DNA from: CAXXOK01 sp036759125
GTDB taxonomy: Bacteria > Bacillota > Clostridia > Christensenellales > Aristaeellaceae
Length of the DNA: 11,731 nucleotides
Assembly (NCBI GenBank): GCA_036759125.1
Contig: DAIOVG010000077.1
Coordinates: 1-11,731, forward strand
Direction of reading: 5' to 3'
Shown here piece by piece: positions 1 to 6,379 of this stretch (the first letter of the stretch is position 1; the number at the start of each line of letters is the position of its first letter). Both the position numbers and the translations under genes were made by a program. The notes under the pieces are model-generated. The model worked only from the letters and a program-made list of their open reading frames with translations. It searched no databases and was not told the origin of the DNA.

Positions 1-888
1 CCCGCCGTCTAGGCCTGCGCCACGGTGACGGCCGACAGCGTCGATCTCGTCGATGAAGATAATCGCGGGCGCTGCCTTCTTGGCCTGTTCAAACAGATCG
101 CGAACGCGGCTTGCGCCAACGCCGACGAACATTTCCACGAAGTCCGAACCGCTGATGGAGAAAAACGGCGCGTTGGCTTCCCCGGCGACTGCCTTGGCAA
201 GCAGCGTTTTACCGGTTCCGGGAGGGCCTACGAGCAGAACGCCCTTGGGAATGCGAGCGCCCATGGCAATGTATGCTTTAGGGTTCTTGAGGAAATCGAC
301 CATCTCCTCAAGCTCTTCTTTTTCCTCTTTGGCGCCTGCGACATCCTTAAAGGTTACTTTCACCTTTGTCGGGTCGCTCATGCGTGCCCGGCTTTTGCCG
401 AAGTTCATCACCTTATTGTTGCCGCCGCCCTGGCGCATAATCAGGAAATACCATAGCCCCATGCTGAGCGCAACAATAAACAGCAGCGGTAGGAGATCCA
501 CATACCAGGGGGTAACCAGCGGCGCGCGATACTGCACCTCAAAGGAGAAGTCGCTTACGCTGACCTCATCCAGCGGTTTACCAAGCTTGTCTGCCGTAAT
601 CTGGCGTACAGTTTCGATAAAATCGGCACCGATGGTGGTTTCAAAGTCATATCTGCGGTCGGGGAAGTCGGTCGACGCGATTTTGGTATCGTTATATAAA
701 CCGACCAAGGAAGTGCCGCGAATCGCCACCGCTTTGACCTGATCATCCTTGATCGCGGTAAGCAGAGCGGGGTACTCAATTCGCAGATTCACCGTTTGAC
801 CCAGACCGCCATTCAATACCATTGCGATCAGGATGAATGCGGCGATCAACACCACATAGCCCATCATACCGCGTTGTGATTTCTTCAA
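1..888 (-). CDS. ftsH: ATP-dependent zinc metalloprotease FtsH (N-terminal 296 residues, cut by window edge)
   Basis: FtsH is a membrane-anchored AAA+ protease that unfolds and degrades misassembled membrane proteins and some short-lived cytosolic proteins. Translation from 888 gives an N-terminal membrane helix (about residues 8-27), an extracytoplasmic domain (about 30-128), a second helix (about 132-150), then the AAA+ domain. Visible motifs are the Walker A GPPGTGKT (221-228), the pore-loop MFVG (253-256) and the Walker B IIFIDEID (276-283). The AAA+ C-terminal part and the HEXXH protease domain lie outside the window. The start is TTG at 888, chosen because AAGGAGG ends 8 nt upstream; the next in-frame ATG (867) is too far from that site. 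The gene has its own promoter, downstream of the pckG terminator. One oddity is residue 294, Asp where FtsH proteins usually have Gly (GAGLGGG). Identity is certain from the motif set; the TTG start is inferred. Confidence 0.97.
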   Translation of the reverse strand, partial: MKKSQRGMMGYVVLIAAFILIAMVLNGGLGQTVNLRIEYPALLTAIKDDQVKAVAIRGTSLVGLYNDTKIASTDFPDRRYDFETTIGADFIETVRQITADKLGKPLDEVSVSDFSFEVQYRAPLVTPWYVDLLPLLFIVALSMGLWYFLIMRQGGGNNKVMNFGKSRARMSDPTKVKVTFKDVAGAKEEKEELEEMVDFLKNPKAYIAMGARIPKGVLLVGPPGTGKTLLAKAVAGEANAPFFSISGSDFVEMFVGVGASRVRDLFEQAKKAAPAIIFIDEIDAVGRHRGAGLDGG

Positions 889-896
889 GCGTCCGT

Positions 897-903
897 CCTC
901 CTT
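897..903 (-). promoter_or_regulatory. Ribosome binding site of ftsH
   Basis: The minus strand reads AAGGAGG here, 8 nt upstream of a TTG codon at 888. This near-perfect Shine-Dalgarno sequence decides the TTG start of ftsH over the ATG codons at 867 and 864. Confidence 0.85.
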
Positions 904-912
904 GTGATCCTG

Positions 913-924
913 GGCATGTATGCC
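913..924. repeat. 12-bp palindrome in the ftsH leader (GGCAT-N2-ATGCC)
   Basis: The plus strand reads GGCATGTATGCC, two perfect 5-bp arms around 2 bases. It lies in the predicted 5' untranslated region of ftsH, between the promoter and the ribosome binding site. A copy differing only at one central base sits upstream of the pckG promoter at 3216-3227. It could be an operator or a small hairpin; function is inferred. Confidence 0.5.
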
Positions 925-941
925 ACATGATTTGCGTTTTC

Positions 942-955
942 AATGGCAAACCATT
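942..955. repeat. Short inverted repeat near the ftsH transcription start
   Basis: Arms AATGG and CCATT flank four bases, just downstream of the predicted -10 box of ftsH. In the transcript this would be a 5-bp hairpin at or near the 5' end; in DNA it could be a weak operator. It is short enough to be chance. Confidence 0.3.
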
Positions 956-962
956 AGCCTTG

Positions 963-991
963 ATTATAACATATTTACACCATAATACCAA
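963..991 (-). promoter_or_regulatory. Sigma-A type promoter of ftsH
   Basis: On the minus strand, TTGGTA (991-986) and TATAAT (968-963) are separated by exactly 17 bp. A TG one base before the -10 box makes it an extended -10. The predicted start lies near 956, giving a leader of about 70 nt. It sits between the pckG terminator and ftsH, which supports independent transcription of ftsH. No CIRCE or CtsR-type repeat is visible near it. Confidence 0.8.
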
Positions 992-1062
992 CACTTGAAA
1001 CAAAGAAATGGACAGCGTTTGCAATCTTTTACAACCATCTGGAATGGCTGCAGGCGCGGCAG

Positions 1063-1098
1063 AAAAAAACCCGGATGCGCTCTGGGAGCGCATCCGGG
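1063..1098 (-). terminator. Intrinsic terminator downstream of pckG
   Basis: Arms 1070-1081 and 1087-1098 form a perfect 12-bp, GC-rich stem with a 5-base loop, followed in the minus direction by seven T residues (1069-1063). It lies 36 nt past the pckG stop codon. There is no T run on the other side, so it acts only for minus-strand transcripts. Confidence 0.93.
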
Positions 1099-1134
1099 CA
1101 CAATCTGTGTGGTAGGAAAAAAATGCTTTAATCG

Positions 1135-3027
1135 CTACGCGGTATAAACACCGGGTTTGATCTGGTCGCCGTACTTGTCCTTGGCGGCGTTGATCTTGGC
1201 GATGGTCGCATCCCAGTATTCAAAAATCTCGGCGGGCGTCGCAGCATCCATCTTCTTGAAGAAGGCTTTGGCGCGTTCGAGCTTCTCCACCCACTTCTGG
1301 CAGCGGAAGGTGAACAGGTACGTGTAGGTTTCCTCGGTGAAATCCTCGTTGAGGTATTTCTTGAACAGCGCTTTCAGGTCGGCGTACATCGGAATCTTGC
1401 CGGTGGGCGTCTCGTAGGCGTCGTATTCGCCGTGGATACGGCCTTCCGCCCAGTGCAGCCAGACCTTCTTGGCGAGCTTGGAGGTCACGAACTTGCCGTC
1501 CGCGCCGCGCATGAAATAGTTGTTGGAGAAGATTTTGGGGGTATCCTTCACGCCTTCGCCGAACTTGATGTTGTTCATGGTATAGCGGCCCAGCGGGTAG
1601 GAAACGAAGTCCATGTTGGCCATGGGGCTGGGGGTGCGGACGCCCTCGGCGCCCAGCGTAGCGCTGGTGGTTTCGGATTCGAGCGTGCAGGCCTTGAGCA
1701 GGATTCCGTCCTTCCAGTTGGGGGACTCCTCTACGGGAACGGTGGTGTCGCTGTCGCGGCCGCCGTAAAGCACGCCCTCGATCTTGACGCCGTTCTTGTC
1801 TTCAAAGCCTTCCTTGTCGATGTTGGCCAGGTAATCCAGACGCATGGTGTAGCGCGCGTTGCCGTGCGCGACTTTCACCACGTTGCCTTTGGCGTCAGTT
1901 ACGCCTTCGTGCCAGGCGCCAAAGTGATTGCGGCCTTCCTTCGGGGTCTCCACACCCATGCCCAGCCAATAGGGCATTTTATCCGGACCCATGAGGACGT
2001 TGGAGAAAATGACTTCCTGGTCGATCATCAGGTTTTCGAAAATGACGGGATCGTCCTTGGCGTTAACGTCCTGGATGATGCCGAACATGCCCGCTTCCAC
2101 GTTCACGGCGCGGAATTCGCCGTTGATGTTGCGGAAATAGGCGATATCGTCGCCGACAATCTTCTCGCCGGGAATCATCGCGGTTGAGGTTTTGCCGCAG
2201 GCCGAGGGATACGCGCCGGAAAAATAGGTTTTACGGTTTTTATCTTCGTTGACTGCCGCCATGATGAACATATGCTCGCACAGCCAGCCCTCTTTGCCGG
2301 ATTTGGCAATGGCAAGGCGCATGGAGTGCTTTTTAAGGCCCACGGAGTTGCCCGCATATTGGGCATTCATGGAGTAAACCCTGTTATTCTGCATATCCAT
2401 GAACACGCGCCGCTTGTCCAGGTTCTTGGTGTTGTTGTTCTCGTCCAGCTCGCCGGCGGAATGGATAAATTCGAAGAAGTCGCCCTTTTCAGCATCCTTC
2501 ATCTTCATAAAGTGGCTATACGCCGAACGGTACAGAATATGCTCGGAGTGGGCAACGTAGAAGCTGTCGGTAAACTGCACGCAGGGAATGGTGAAGGGGC
2601 TTTGGGTGGGGCCTTCGGAGAAGAACAGCACGACGGCCTGTTTGCCCTTCATGATGCCCTTGGAAATCTCCAGAATTTCCGCATAGCCTTCTTCGTATTC
2701 CACGGCGCCGTATTCTTTCATGCTTTCAAGGTTTTCCTTGACGACCATAAACTTGGTATTTTTGGTATCACGGCCCTGATCGCCATAACCGTCCCAGTGG
2801 ATGGTCTGCTTGGAATGGGCAAGCGTTTGTTCCTCACCCAGCTTCAGCGCCTGGTCGCGTACATACTGCACGTCCTTCTCATCATCTGTACATACGTAGA
2901 TGGATTCCGGCTGGCAATGTTCGGTGAAAAAACCGACAAAATCCATTACCTTGTCGTTTTTTAGCGCTTCAAGCTTTGCATAGCTCTCACCACTCATCTT
3001 TTGCTTCAGCAGTACCTCATACTTCAT
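1135..3027 (-). CDS. pckG: Phosphoenolpyruvate carboxykinase, GTP-class family
   Basis: PEPCK interconverts oxaloacetate and phosphoenolpyruvate with a nucleotide as phosphate donor or acceptor. In fermentative anaerobes it often runs towards oxaloacetate, feeding succinate formation. The 630-residue product aligns with GTP-PEPCK through the active site: YAGNS near 224-228, the conserved lysine of the following LKK, EHM (His252, metal ligand), the P-loop PSACGKT (274-280) with the characteristic Cys277, and GDDIAYF (292-298) with the metal-binding aspartates. YGGR (421-424) matches the conserved FGGR, and PKIF (497-500) the start of the base-binding region. Oddities: Ser281 follows the P-loop instead of Asn, residues 314-327 depart from the usual GFFGVAPGT, and the PGFGEN guanine-binding motif is absent, so nucleotide preference is not certain. 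ATG start with AAGGAG 8 nt upstream. The gene stands alone with its own promoter and terminator. Confidence 0.93.
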   Translation of the reverse strand: MKYEVLLKQKMSGESYAKLEALKNDKVMDFVGFFTEHCQPESIYVCTDDEKDVQYVRDQALKLGEEQTLAHSKQTIHWDGYGDQGRDTKNTKFMVVKENLESMKEYGAVEYEEGYAEILEISKGIMKGKQAVVLFFSEGPTQSPFTIPCVQFTDSFYVAHSEHILYRSAYSHFMKMKDAEKGDFFEFIHSAGELDENNNTKNLDKRRVFMDMQNNRVYSMNAQYAGNSVGLKKHSMRLAIAKSGKEGWLCEHMFIMAAVNEDKNRKTYFSGAYPSACGKTSTAMIPGEKIVGDDIAYFRNINGEFRAVNVEAGMFGIIQDVNAKDDPVIFENLMIDQEVIFSNVLMGPDKMPYWLGMGVETPKEGRNHFGAWHEGVTDAKGNVVKVAHGNARYTMRLDYLANIDKEGFEDKNGVKIEGVLYGGRDSDTTVPVEESPNWKDGILLKACTLESETTSATLGAEGVRTPSPMANMDFVSYPLGRYTMNNIKFGEGVKDTPKIFSNNYFMRGADGKFVTSKLAKKVWLHWAEGRIHGEYDAYETPTGKIPMYADLKALFKKYLNEDFTEETYTYLFTFRCQKWVEKLERAKAFFKKMDAATPAEIFEYWDATIAKINAAKDKYGDQIKPGVYTA

Positions 3028-3116
3028 AACCGTATCTCCTTTTCAGTCGTATTGCCTGTACGCGAGGCCATTTCCGTTTCTTGCCGATAAAGAATCAGCA
3101 ATCTCCCACAAATAAC

Positions 3117-3145
3117 ATGATATCTGATTTTGTAAAGCAAGTCAA
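3117..3145 (-). promoter_or_regulatory. Sigma-A type promoter of pckG
   Basis: On the minus strand, TTGACT (3145-3140) and TATCAT (3122-3117) are separated by 17 bp. The predicted start near 3110 gives a leader of about 80 nt before the ribosome binding site. An inverted repeat overlaps the upstream edge of the -35 box, suggesting regulation of this promoter. Confidence 0.82.
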
Positions 3146-3172
3146 TTGTCGCTTGACATTTTTCTGACAATT
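3144..3172. promoter_or_regulatory. Inverted repeat overlapping the pckG -35 box, possible operator
   Basis: AATTGTC (3144-3150) and GACAATT (3166-3172) are exact inverse copies separated by 15 bp, and the first arm shares two bases with the -35 box. Between them is a further GACA (3155-3158), so three TGTC/GACA half-sites fall within 26 bp. This fits an operator for a dimeric regulator, but the regulator is unknown and the repeat is AT-rich. Confidence 0.4.
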
Positions 3173-3203
3173 TCTCGATTCTTTGCTTGGGAAACGCTTC
3201 TCC

Positions 3204-3227
3204 CCCATGCTTATGGGCATATATGCC
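3204..3227. repeat. Overlapping palindromes upstream of the pckG promoter
   Basis: CCCAT-GCTT-ATGGG (3204-3217) overlaps the perfect 12-bp palindrome GGCATATATGCC (3216-3227). The pair sits about 60-80 bp upstream of the pckG -35 box and past the rho terminator. The second palindrome matches the one in the ftsH leader except for one central base. An operator role is inferred only. Confidence 0.45.
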
Positions 3228-3265
3228 TGTTTTTTGTATTTTCTCTGCATCAAATTGCAGGCATG

Positions 3266-3290
3266 AAAAAACCGCCCGTTGCCCGGGCGG
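3266..3290 (-). terminator. Intrinsic terminator downstream of rho
   Basis: Arms 3272-3278 and 3284-3290 (CCGCCCG and CGGGCGG on the plus strand) form a perfect 7-bp GC stem with a 5-base loop. Six T residues follow in the minus direction (3271-3266). It lies 14 nt beyond the rho stop codon. Confidence 0.92.
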
Positions 3291-3304
3291 CATGATTGAT
3301 TTGT

Positions 3305-5143
3305 TTATTTCTTTGCTAGAAACCCGCTTTTCTCCCAGAGGGCAACCCAGTCCTTGAGCCGAACGAACAGATCGGCATTGCAGGTGGTTTTGGACATCAT
3401 GTCGATCAGCTGCACCAGCGCTTCGCGGTTGGTGGCCGAACCCAGCACCATGCGCACAGCCTTCAGGCTTTCAATGGCCTCCGGCTCCAAAAGCATGTCT
3501 TCCCGCTTGGTGCCGGACCTGCGCATATCAATCACGGGGAACATCGGCTCGTTGGCCTCTGGCGTATCCAGCCACAGGGTCATGTTCGCCGTTCCCTTGA
3601 ACTCCTCGAAAATGATGTCGTCCACACGCGAGCCGGTATTGGTCAGTATGGTCGCGATCACCGTCAGGCTGCCGCCCTCGCGGGTGTTGCGGGCCGCGCC
3701 GAAGAAGCGCTTTGGCTTCACCAGCGCCGTTGGCGTCACGGTGTTGGTCATCGTCCGGCTGCCCTGGGTGGCCGCCGCCTGATAGGCGCGGGTGAGCTTG
3801 GTGAGGCTGTCGAGCAGAACGATGACGTTCTTGCCCTGCTCCACCAGGCGCTGGGCGCGTTCCAGCATGGTATCGGCAACGCGGGTCTGCGCGTCGGGCG
3901 CTTCATCAAAGGTTGTGGCGAACACCTCGGCAATGCCGTCGAGTGCGTCGCGCACCTCGGTCACCGCTTCGGGCCGTTCGTCGATCAGCAGCATCATCAG
4001 CACGGCGTCTTCATCGTTTTGCTTGATTGCCTTGCAGATTTCCTGCATCATGATCGTTTTGCCGCTTTCCGGCGGCGCGACGATCATCGACCGCTGCCCA
4101 AAGCCAATCGGCGCGATCAGATCGGTGATGCGCATAGGCCAGTTGCTTTCGGTGCCGCAGCTCTCCAGCTTGATGCGCCGATTGGGGTAAATTGCCGTCA
4201 GCTCGTCAAACAGCGGACGCTCCGCCTCCGCGTCGTAGGGTTTTCCGTTGATTGTATCCACGTACATCAGCGCCGCAAATTTATCCAGGTCACGGCCGGG
4301 ACGCACCTTGCCCGCAACGAAGTCCCCCGTCCGCAGATCATAACGGCGGATGGTGGCGACCGATACATAGAAATCCTTGCGGCCCGGTAAAAGCGACCGG
4401 GAGCGCAGAAAGCCAAAGCCGTCCGGCAAAATCTCCAGAATGCCCTCCCCGGGTTCGCCTTCCTGGGCCTGGAGGGCGTCCGGAATTTCGCCGTTTTCGA
4501 GGCTCTCGATAATTTTCGAATCGCGAACCGGTTTATACACGGCATCGTTGTAATAAACTTCCGGGTTGCGGTTTGGCTGCGGCGTGTGTGTGTTGGACCC
4601 GGACGGGTACATCGGGCGGTGATACTCCATGCGGTTGGGGCTTCTGTACTCCTGCCTGCCGTACTCGCGCGGCTGTGCGGCACGGTAGCCCAGCTTATAC
4701 CCGTCGATGGTTTTCTGGGGCAACGGCGGCTGTTCCGGCTGACGCATGCCGTATGCATTGTCCGTACTGGGCGCGGGTGTGGAATAATTAGCCCGCGGGC
4801 CAAAGCGCGAGGGATTGACGCCTTGCGGCTCCCTGTTGAGTGTGTTTTTCAGACCGGGTCTGTTCATCAGGTTTGTACGGGCCTGTCGCACCTGCTGGTA
4901 GGCAGAACGGTATGTTTCAGCCAGATCGCCCCTAGGCTCTACGGATGTTACGTCCGCCGCAAGGGGCGCAGCCTGCAGCGCCTCGTTCTGTCCGCCGGCA
5001 GGCGCATGGCTTACGCCAAGCTCCTTGGCGACCTTCTGGATGATCGTCGCCTTGTCAACACCGGCTGCCAGTTTAATATTGTTTTCCTTTGCCAGCTTGC
5101 GCAACTGGACGACTGTCATCGCTTGCAAATCGCTTGACAACAA
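3305..5143 (-). CDS. rho: Transcription termination factor Rho with large N-terminal insertion
   Basis: Rho is a hexameric RNA-dependent ATPase that ends transcription of untranslated RNA. The 612 residues comprise a Rho_N SAP-like helical domain (about 8-44), a low-complexity insertion (about 50-225), the cold-shock-like primary RNA-binding domain (about 232-305, with GFGFLR) and the ATPase domain (about 310-612). The ATPase shows LLIDERPE (385-392), the LLDS Walker B strand (443-446) and the R-loop KPKRFFGAARN (476-486). Compared with about 420 residues in E. coli, the excess is the insertion. Departures from the E. coli enzyme: P-loop PPESGKT (357-363) instead of PPKAGKT, a Q-loop lacking the usual GG, and Lys546 where the arginine finger (Arg366) aligns, with Arg547 next to it. 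The start is TTG at 5143, set by AGGAGG 8 nt upstream. It follows the methyltransferase gene by 67 nt with no clear promoter or terminator, so co-transcription is likely. Confidence 0.96.
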   Translation of the reverse strand: MLSSDLQAMTVVQLRKLAKENNIKLAAGVDKATIIQKVAKELGVSHAPAGGQNEALQAAPLAADVTSVEPRGDLAETYRSAYQQVRQARTNLMNRPGLKNTLNREPQGVNPSRFGPRANYSTPAPSTDNAYGMRQPEQPPLPQKTIDGYKLGYRAAQPREYGRQEYRSPNRMEYHRPMYPSGSNTHTPQPNRNPEVYYNDAVYKPVRDSKIIESLENGEIPDALQAQEGEPGEGILEILPDGFGFLRSRSLLPGRKDFYVSVATIRRYDLRTGDFVAGKVRPGRDLDKFAALMYVDTINGKPYDAEAERPLFDELTAIYPNRRIKLESCGTESNWPMRITDLIAPIGFGQRSMIVAPPESGKTIMMQEICKAIKQNDEDAVLMMLLIDERPEAVTEVRDALDGIAEVFATTFDEAPDAQTRVADTMLERAQRLVEQGKNVIVLLDSLTKLTRAYQAAATQGSRTMTNTVTPTALVKPKRFFGAARNTREGGSLTVIATILTNTGSRVDDIIFEEFKGTANMTLWLDTPEANEPMFPVIDMRRSGTKREDMLLEPEAIESLKAVRMVLGSATNREALVQLIDMMSKTTCNADLFVRLKDWVALWEKSGFLAKK

Positions 5144-5151
5144 TTGTAATT

Positions 5152-5157
5152 CCTCCT
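5152..5157 (-). promoter_or_regulatory. Ribosome binding site of rho
   Basis: AGGAGG on the minus strand, 8 nt before TTG at 5143 and 11 nt before a second TTG at 5140. The first in-frame ATG (5119) is 32 nt away, so a TTG start is strongly favoured. Confidence 0.82.
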
Positions 5158-5210
5158 CAAATTCGGTGCTTGCGGCCTGAAAAAAGCGCCGCCCAGACTA
5201 TGTTTTCCGG

Positions 5211-6224
5211 TTATCGTTTTACGGCGATCACCATATCGCGGTTGACCGCCTGCTCCACCCAGTGAGAAAAATCGTTGAATGGAGCGTCGGTAAGTACGCG
5301 GAGGCCTGCATTTCCCATTGCCTCGCACAGGGCCTCCCGCCTGAGCGTGTAGGTGTTGAACGAGACTGCCGCCGCGCCGCCTGTTTTCAGCGCCCGCCGA
5401 AATGCGGGAAAGCTGTCGTGCATCAAGCGCTGCATGGTCGCCATGCCCTGGTCGTCTCTGGCCGCGTGCTGCACGCCGTAGGGAAGATCGCACACGATCA
5501 GGTGGCTGCTTTCGGCACCGACCATACGGTCTGCCAGCGCCGCAGTGCCCTGGAACAGCCGGAGGCTGCGGGTATCCCCCGCCTTATAGGCGTCGGCGCT
5601 GGTGGCGAAGCCGTAGCGAATCTCCGCCGCACTATTGCTGTCCGGCAGAGTTGCGGAACCCGTTTCCCGCTTGTGCTTATAGCGATGGTATTGCAGATAG
5701 CGCTTGAAATAGGCATCCGCTTCGTGAACGGCCTTTTTGTCGATCTCCACGCCTGCCGCATGATGCCCCTCCTGCAAAGCGCAAAAGAGGGAGGTTCCGC
5801 GGCCGCAGAGCGGGTCCAGCACCAGTAAAGGATCTAAGCTGAAGGCAAAGTCGGATGCTGCAAGGGCACAGTGAATCATCATCTGGGTAAAGTCCGGGTT
5901 TGTTTTCCCCTTGTACTTAAGCACCTGTGCGAGATCGTCATCCATATACGCAGCCTGTCGAAGCTCAAGGGGCTTGAGCCATTCCCCGTCCTTCAGAGCC
6001 GCAAAACAAATGCCTGAATGGCCGGAGAGCCATCTCCATCCCTGTTCGTCTATGGGTTCTGTCTCAATCAAGATGAATCGCGTACCTGCGAGCTTTTCCT
6101 GTGTAACGGTTGCCTGTGCGTTCAGCGCATGCAACATACATTGCATTTCGATCAGGGCGAGCTTATCCATCGAAAGAGCGTAGCGGGCGTTCGCATGCGG
6201 TTTTATGGCAAAGGCATACTGCAA
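5211..6224 (-). CDS. TRM11/UPF0020-like SAM-dependent methyltransferase, probably RNA-modifying
   Basis: A Rossmann-fold methyltransferase with the amino-methylating signature. Numbered from the TTG at 6224 (337 residues), motif I is DPLCGRGT (137-144), followed by VEID (159-162) ending the next strand, and motif IV is DLPYG (246-250), a variant of the DPPY/NPPY catalytic motif. The C-terminal third (FRRALKTGGAAAVSF) completes the fold. This layout resembles the UPF0020 family of Trm11 and RlmL-type enzymes that methylate the exocyclic nitrogen of guanosine. I see no clear THUMP domain in the N-terminal 110 residues, so the target (tRNA, rRNA or other) is unknown. Start choice: GAGGAG lies 5 nt before TTG 6224, and the sequence after it (FAIKPHANARY) looks like a natural N-terminus. 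A GTG at 6242 would extend it by 6 residues but has no ribosome binding site. It has its own strong promoter and probably shares a transcript with rho. Confidence 0.8.
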   Translation of the reverse strand: MQYAFAIKPHANARYALSMDKLALIEMQCMLHALNAQATVTQEKLAGTRFILIETEPIDEQGWRWLSGHSGICFAALKDGEWLKPLELRQAAYMDDDLAQVLKYKGKTNPDFTQMMIHCALAASDFAFSLDPLLVLDPLCGRGTSLFCALQEGHHAAGVEIDKKAVHEADAYFKRYLQYHRYKHKRETGSATLPDSNSAAEIRYGFATSADAYKAGDTRSLRLFQGTAALADRMVGAESSHLIVCDLPYGVQHAARDDQGMATMQRLMHDSFPAFRRALKTGGAAAVSFNTYTLRREALCEAMGNAGLRVLTDAPFNDFSHWVEQAVNRDMVIAVKR

Positions 6225-6278
6225 GAAGACTCCTCGCTTCACGAGACGGATGATAAATGAATTACTTACCCTAGTTGC

Positions 6279-6307
6279 ACAATAGCACGAGACCCAGCTT
6301 TTGTCAA
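6279..6307 (-). promoter_or_regulatory. Strong sigma-A type promoter of the methyltransferase-rho unit
   Basis: Minus strand TTGACA (6307-6302, exact consensus) and TATTGT (6284-6279) with a 17-bp spacer, and a TG one base before the -10 box. The predicted start near 6272 gives a leader of about 48 nt. It is located between the rpsU terminator and the methyltransferase start. Confidence 0.87.
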
Positions 6308-6339
6308 CCGATTATCATATGCCGGATAACAAAACAAAT

Positions 6340-6369
6340 AAAAAGCCCTCCCCGGCAGTCCGGGAAGGG
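6340..6369 (-). terminator. Intrinsic terminator downstream of rpsU
   Basis: Arms 6346-6355 and 6360-6369 form a 10-bp stem with one G-U pair in RNA and a 4-base loop. In the minus direction it is followed by C and then a T-rich run (6344 onwards, TTTTTATTTGTTTT). It lies 10 nt past the rpsU stop codon. The plus-strand side has only a weak T run. Confidence 0.88.
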
Positions 6370-6379
6370 TTCTTTAATT

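Noticed and set aside
776..1093. 105-residue open frame between ftsH and pckG on the minus strand
   Set aside because: It starts inside the pckG terminator, crosses the ftsH promoter and overlaps ftsH in another frame.
1432..2964. Two long plus-strand open frames (251 and 230 residues) opposite pckG
   Set aside because: Antisense shadows of a well-supported gene; their His/Val/Ala-rich composition comes from codon complementarity.
3189..3204. Possible catabolite-responsive (cre) element upstream of pckG
   Set aside because: The sequence around AACGCTT matches too few consensus positions and is only partly symmetric.
3024..3293. 89-residue open frame upstream of pckG on the minus strand
   Set aside because: It runs through the rho terminator stem and the pckG promoter, and resembles no known protein. 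It is non-coding control sequence.
5144..5210. Terminator between the methyltransferase and rho
   Set aside because: GCGGC and GCCGC could pair, but the T run lies in the loop instead of after the stem, so it does not have terminator form.
5211..6224. DNA modification methyltransferase of a restriction system
   Set aside because: No restriction or specificity gene is nearby, and motifs I and IV fit the UPF0020 RNA methyltransferases better.
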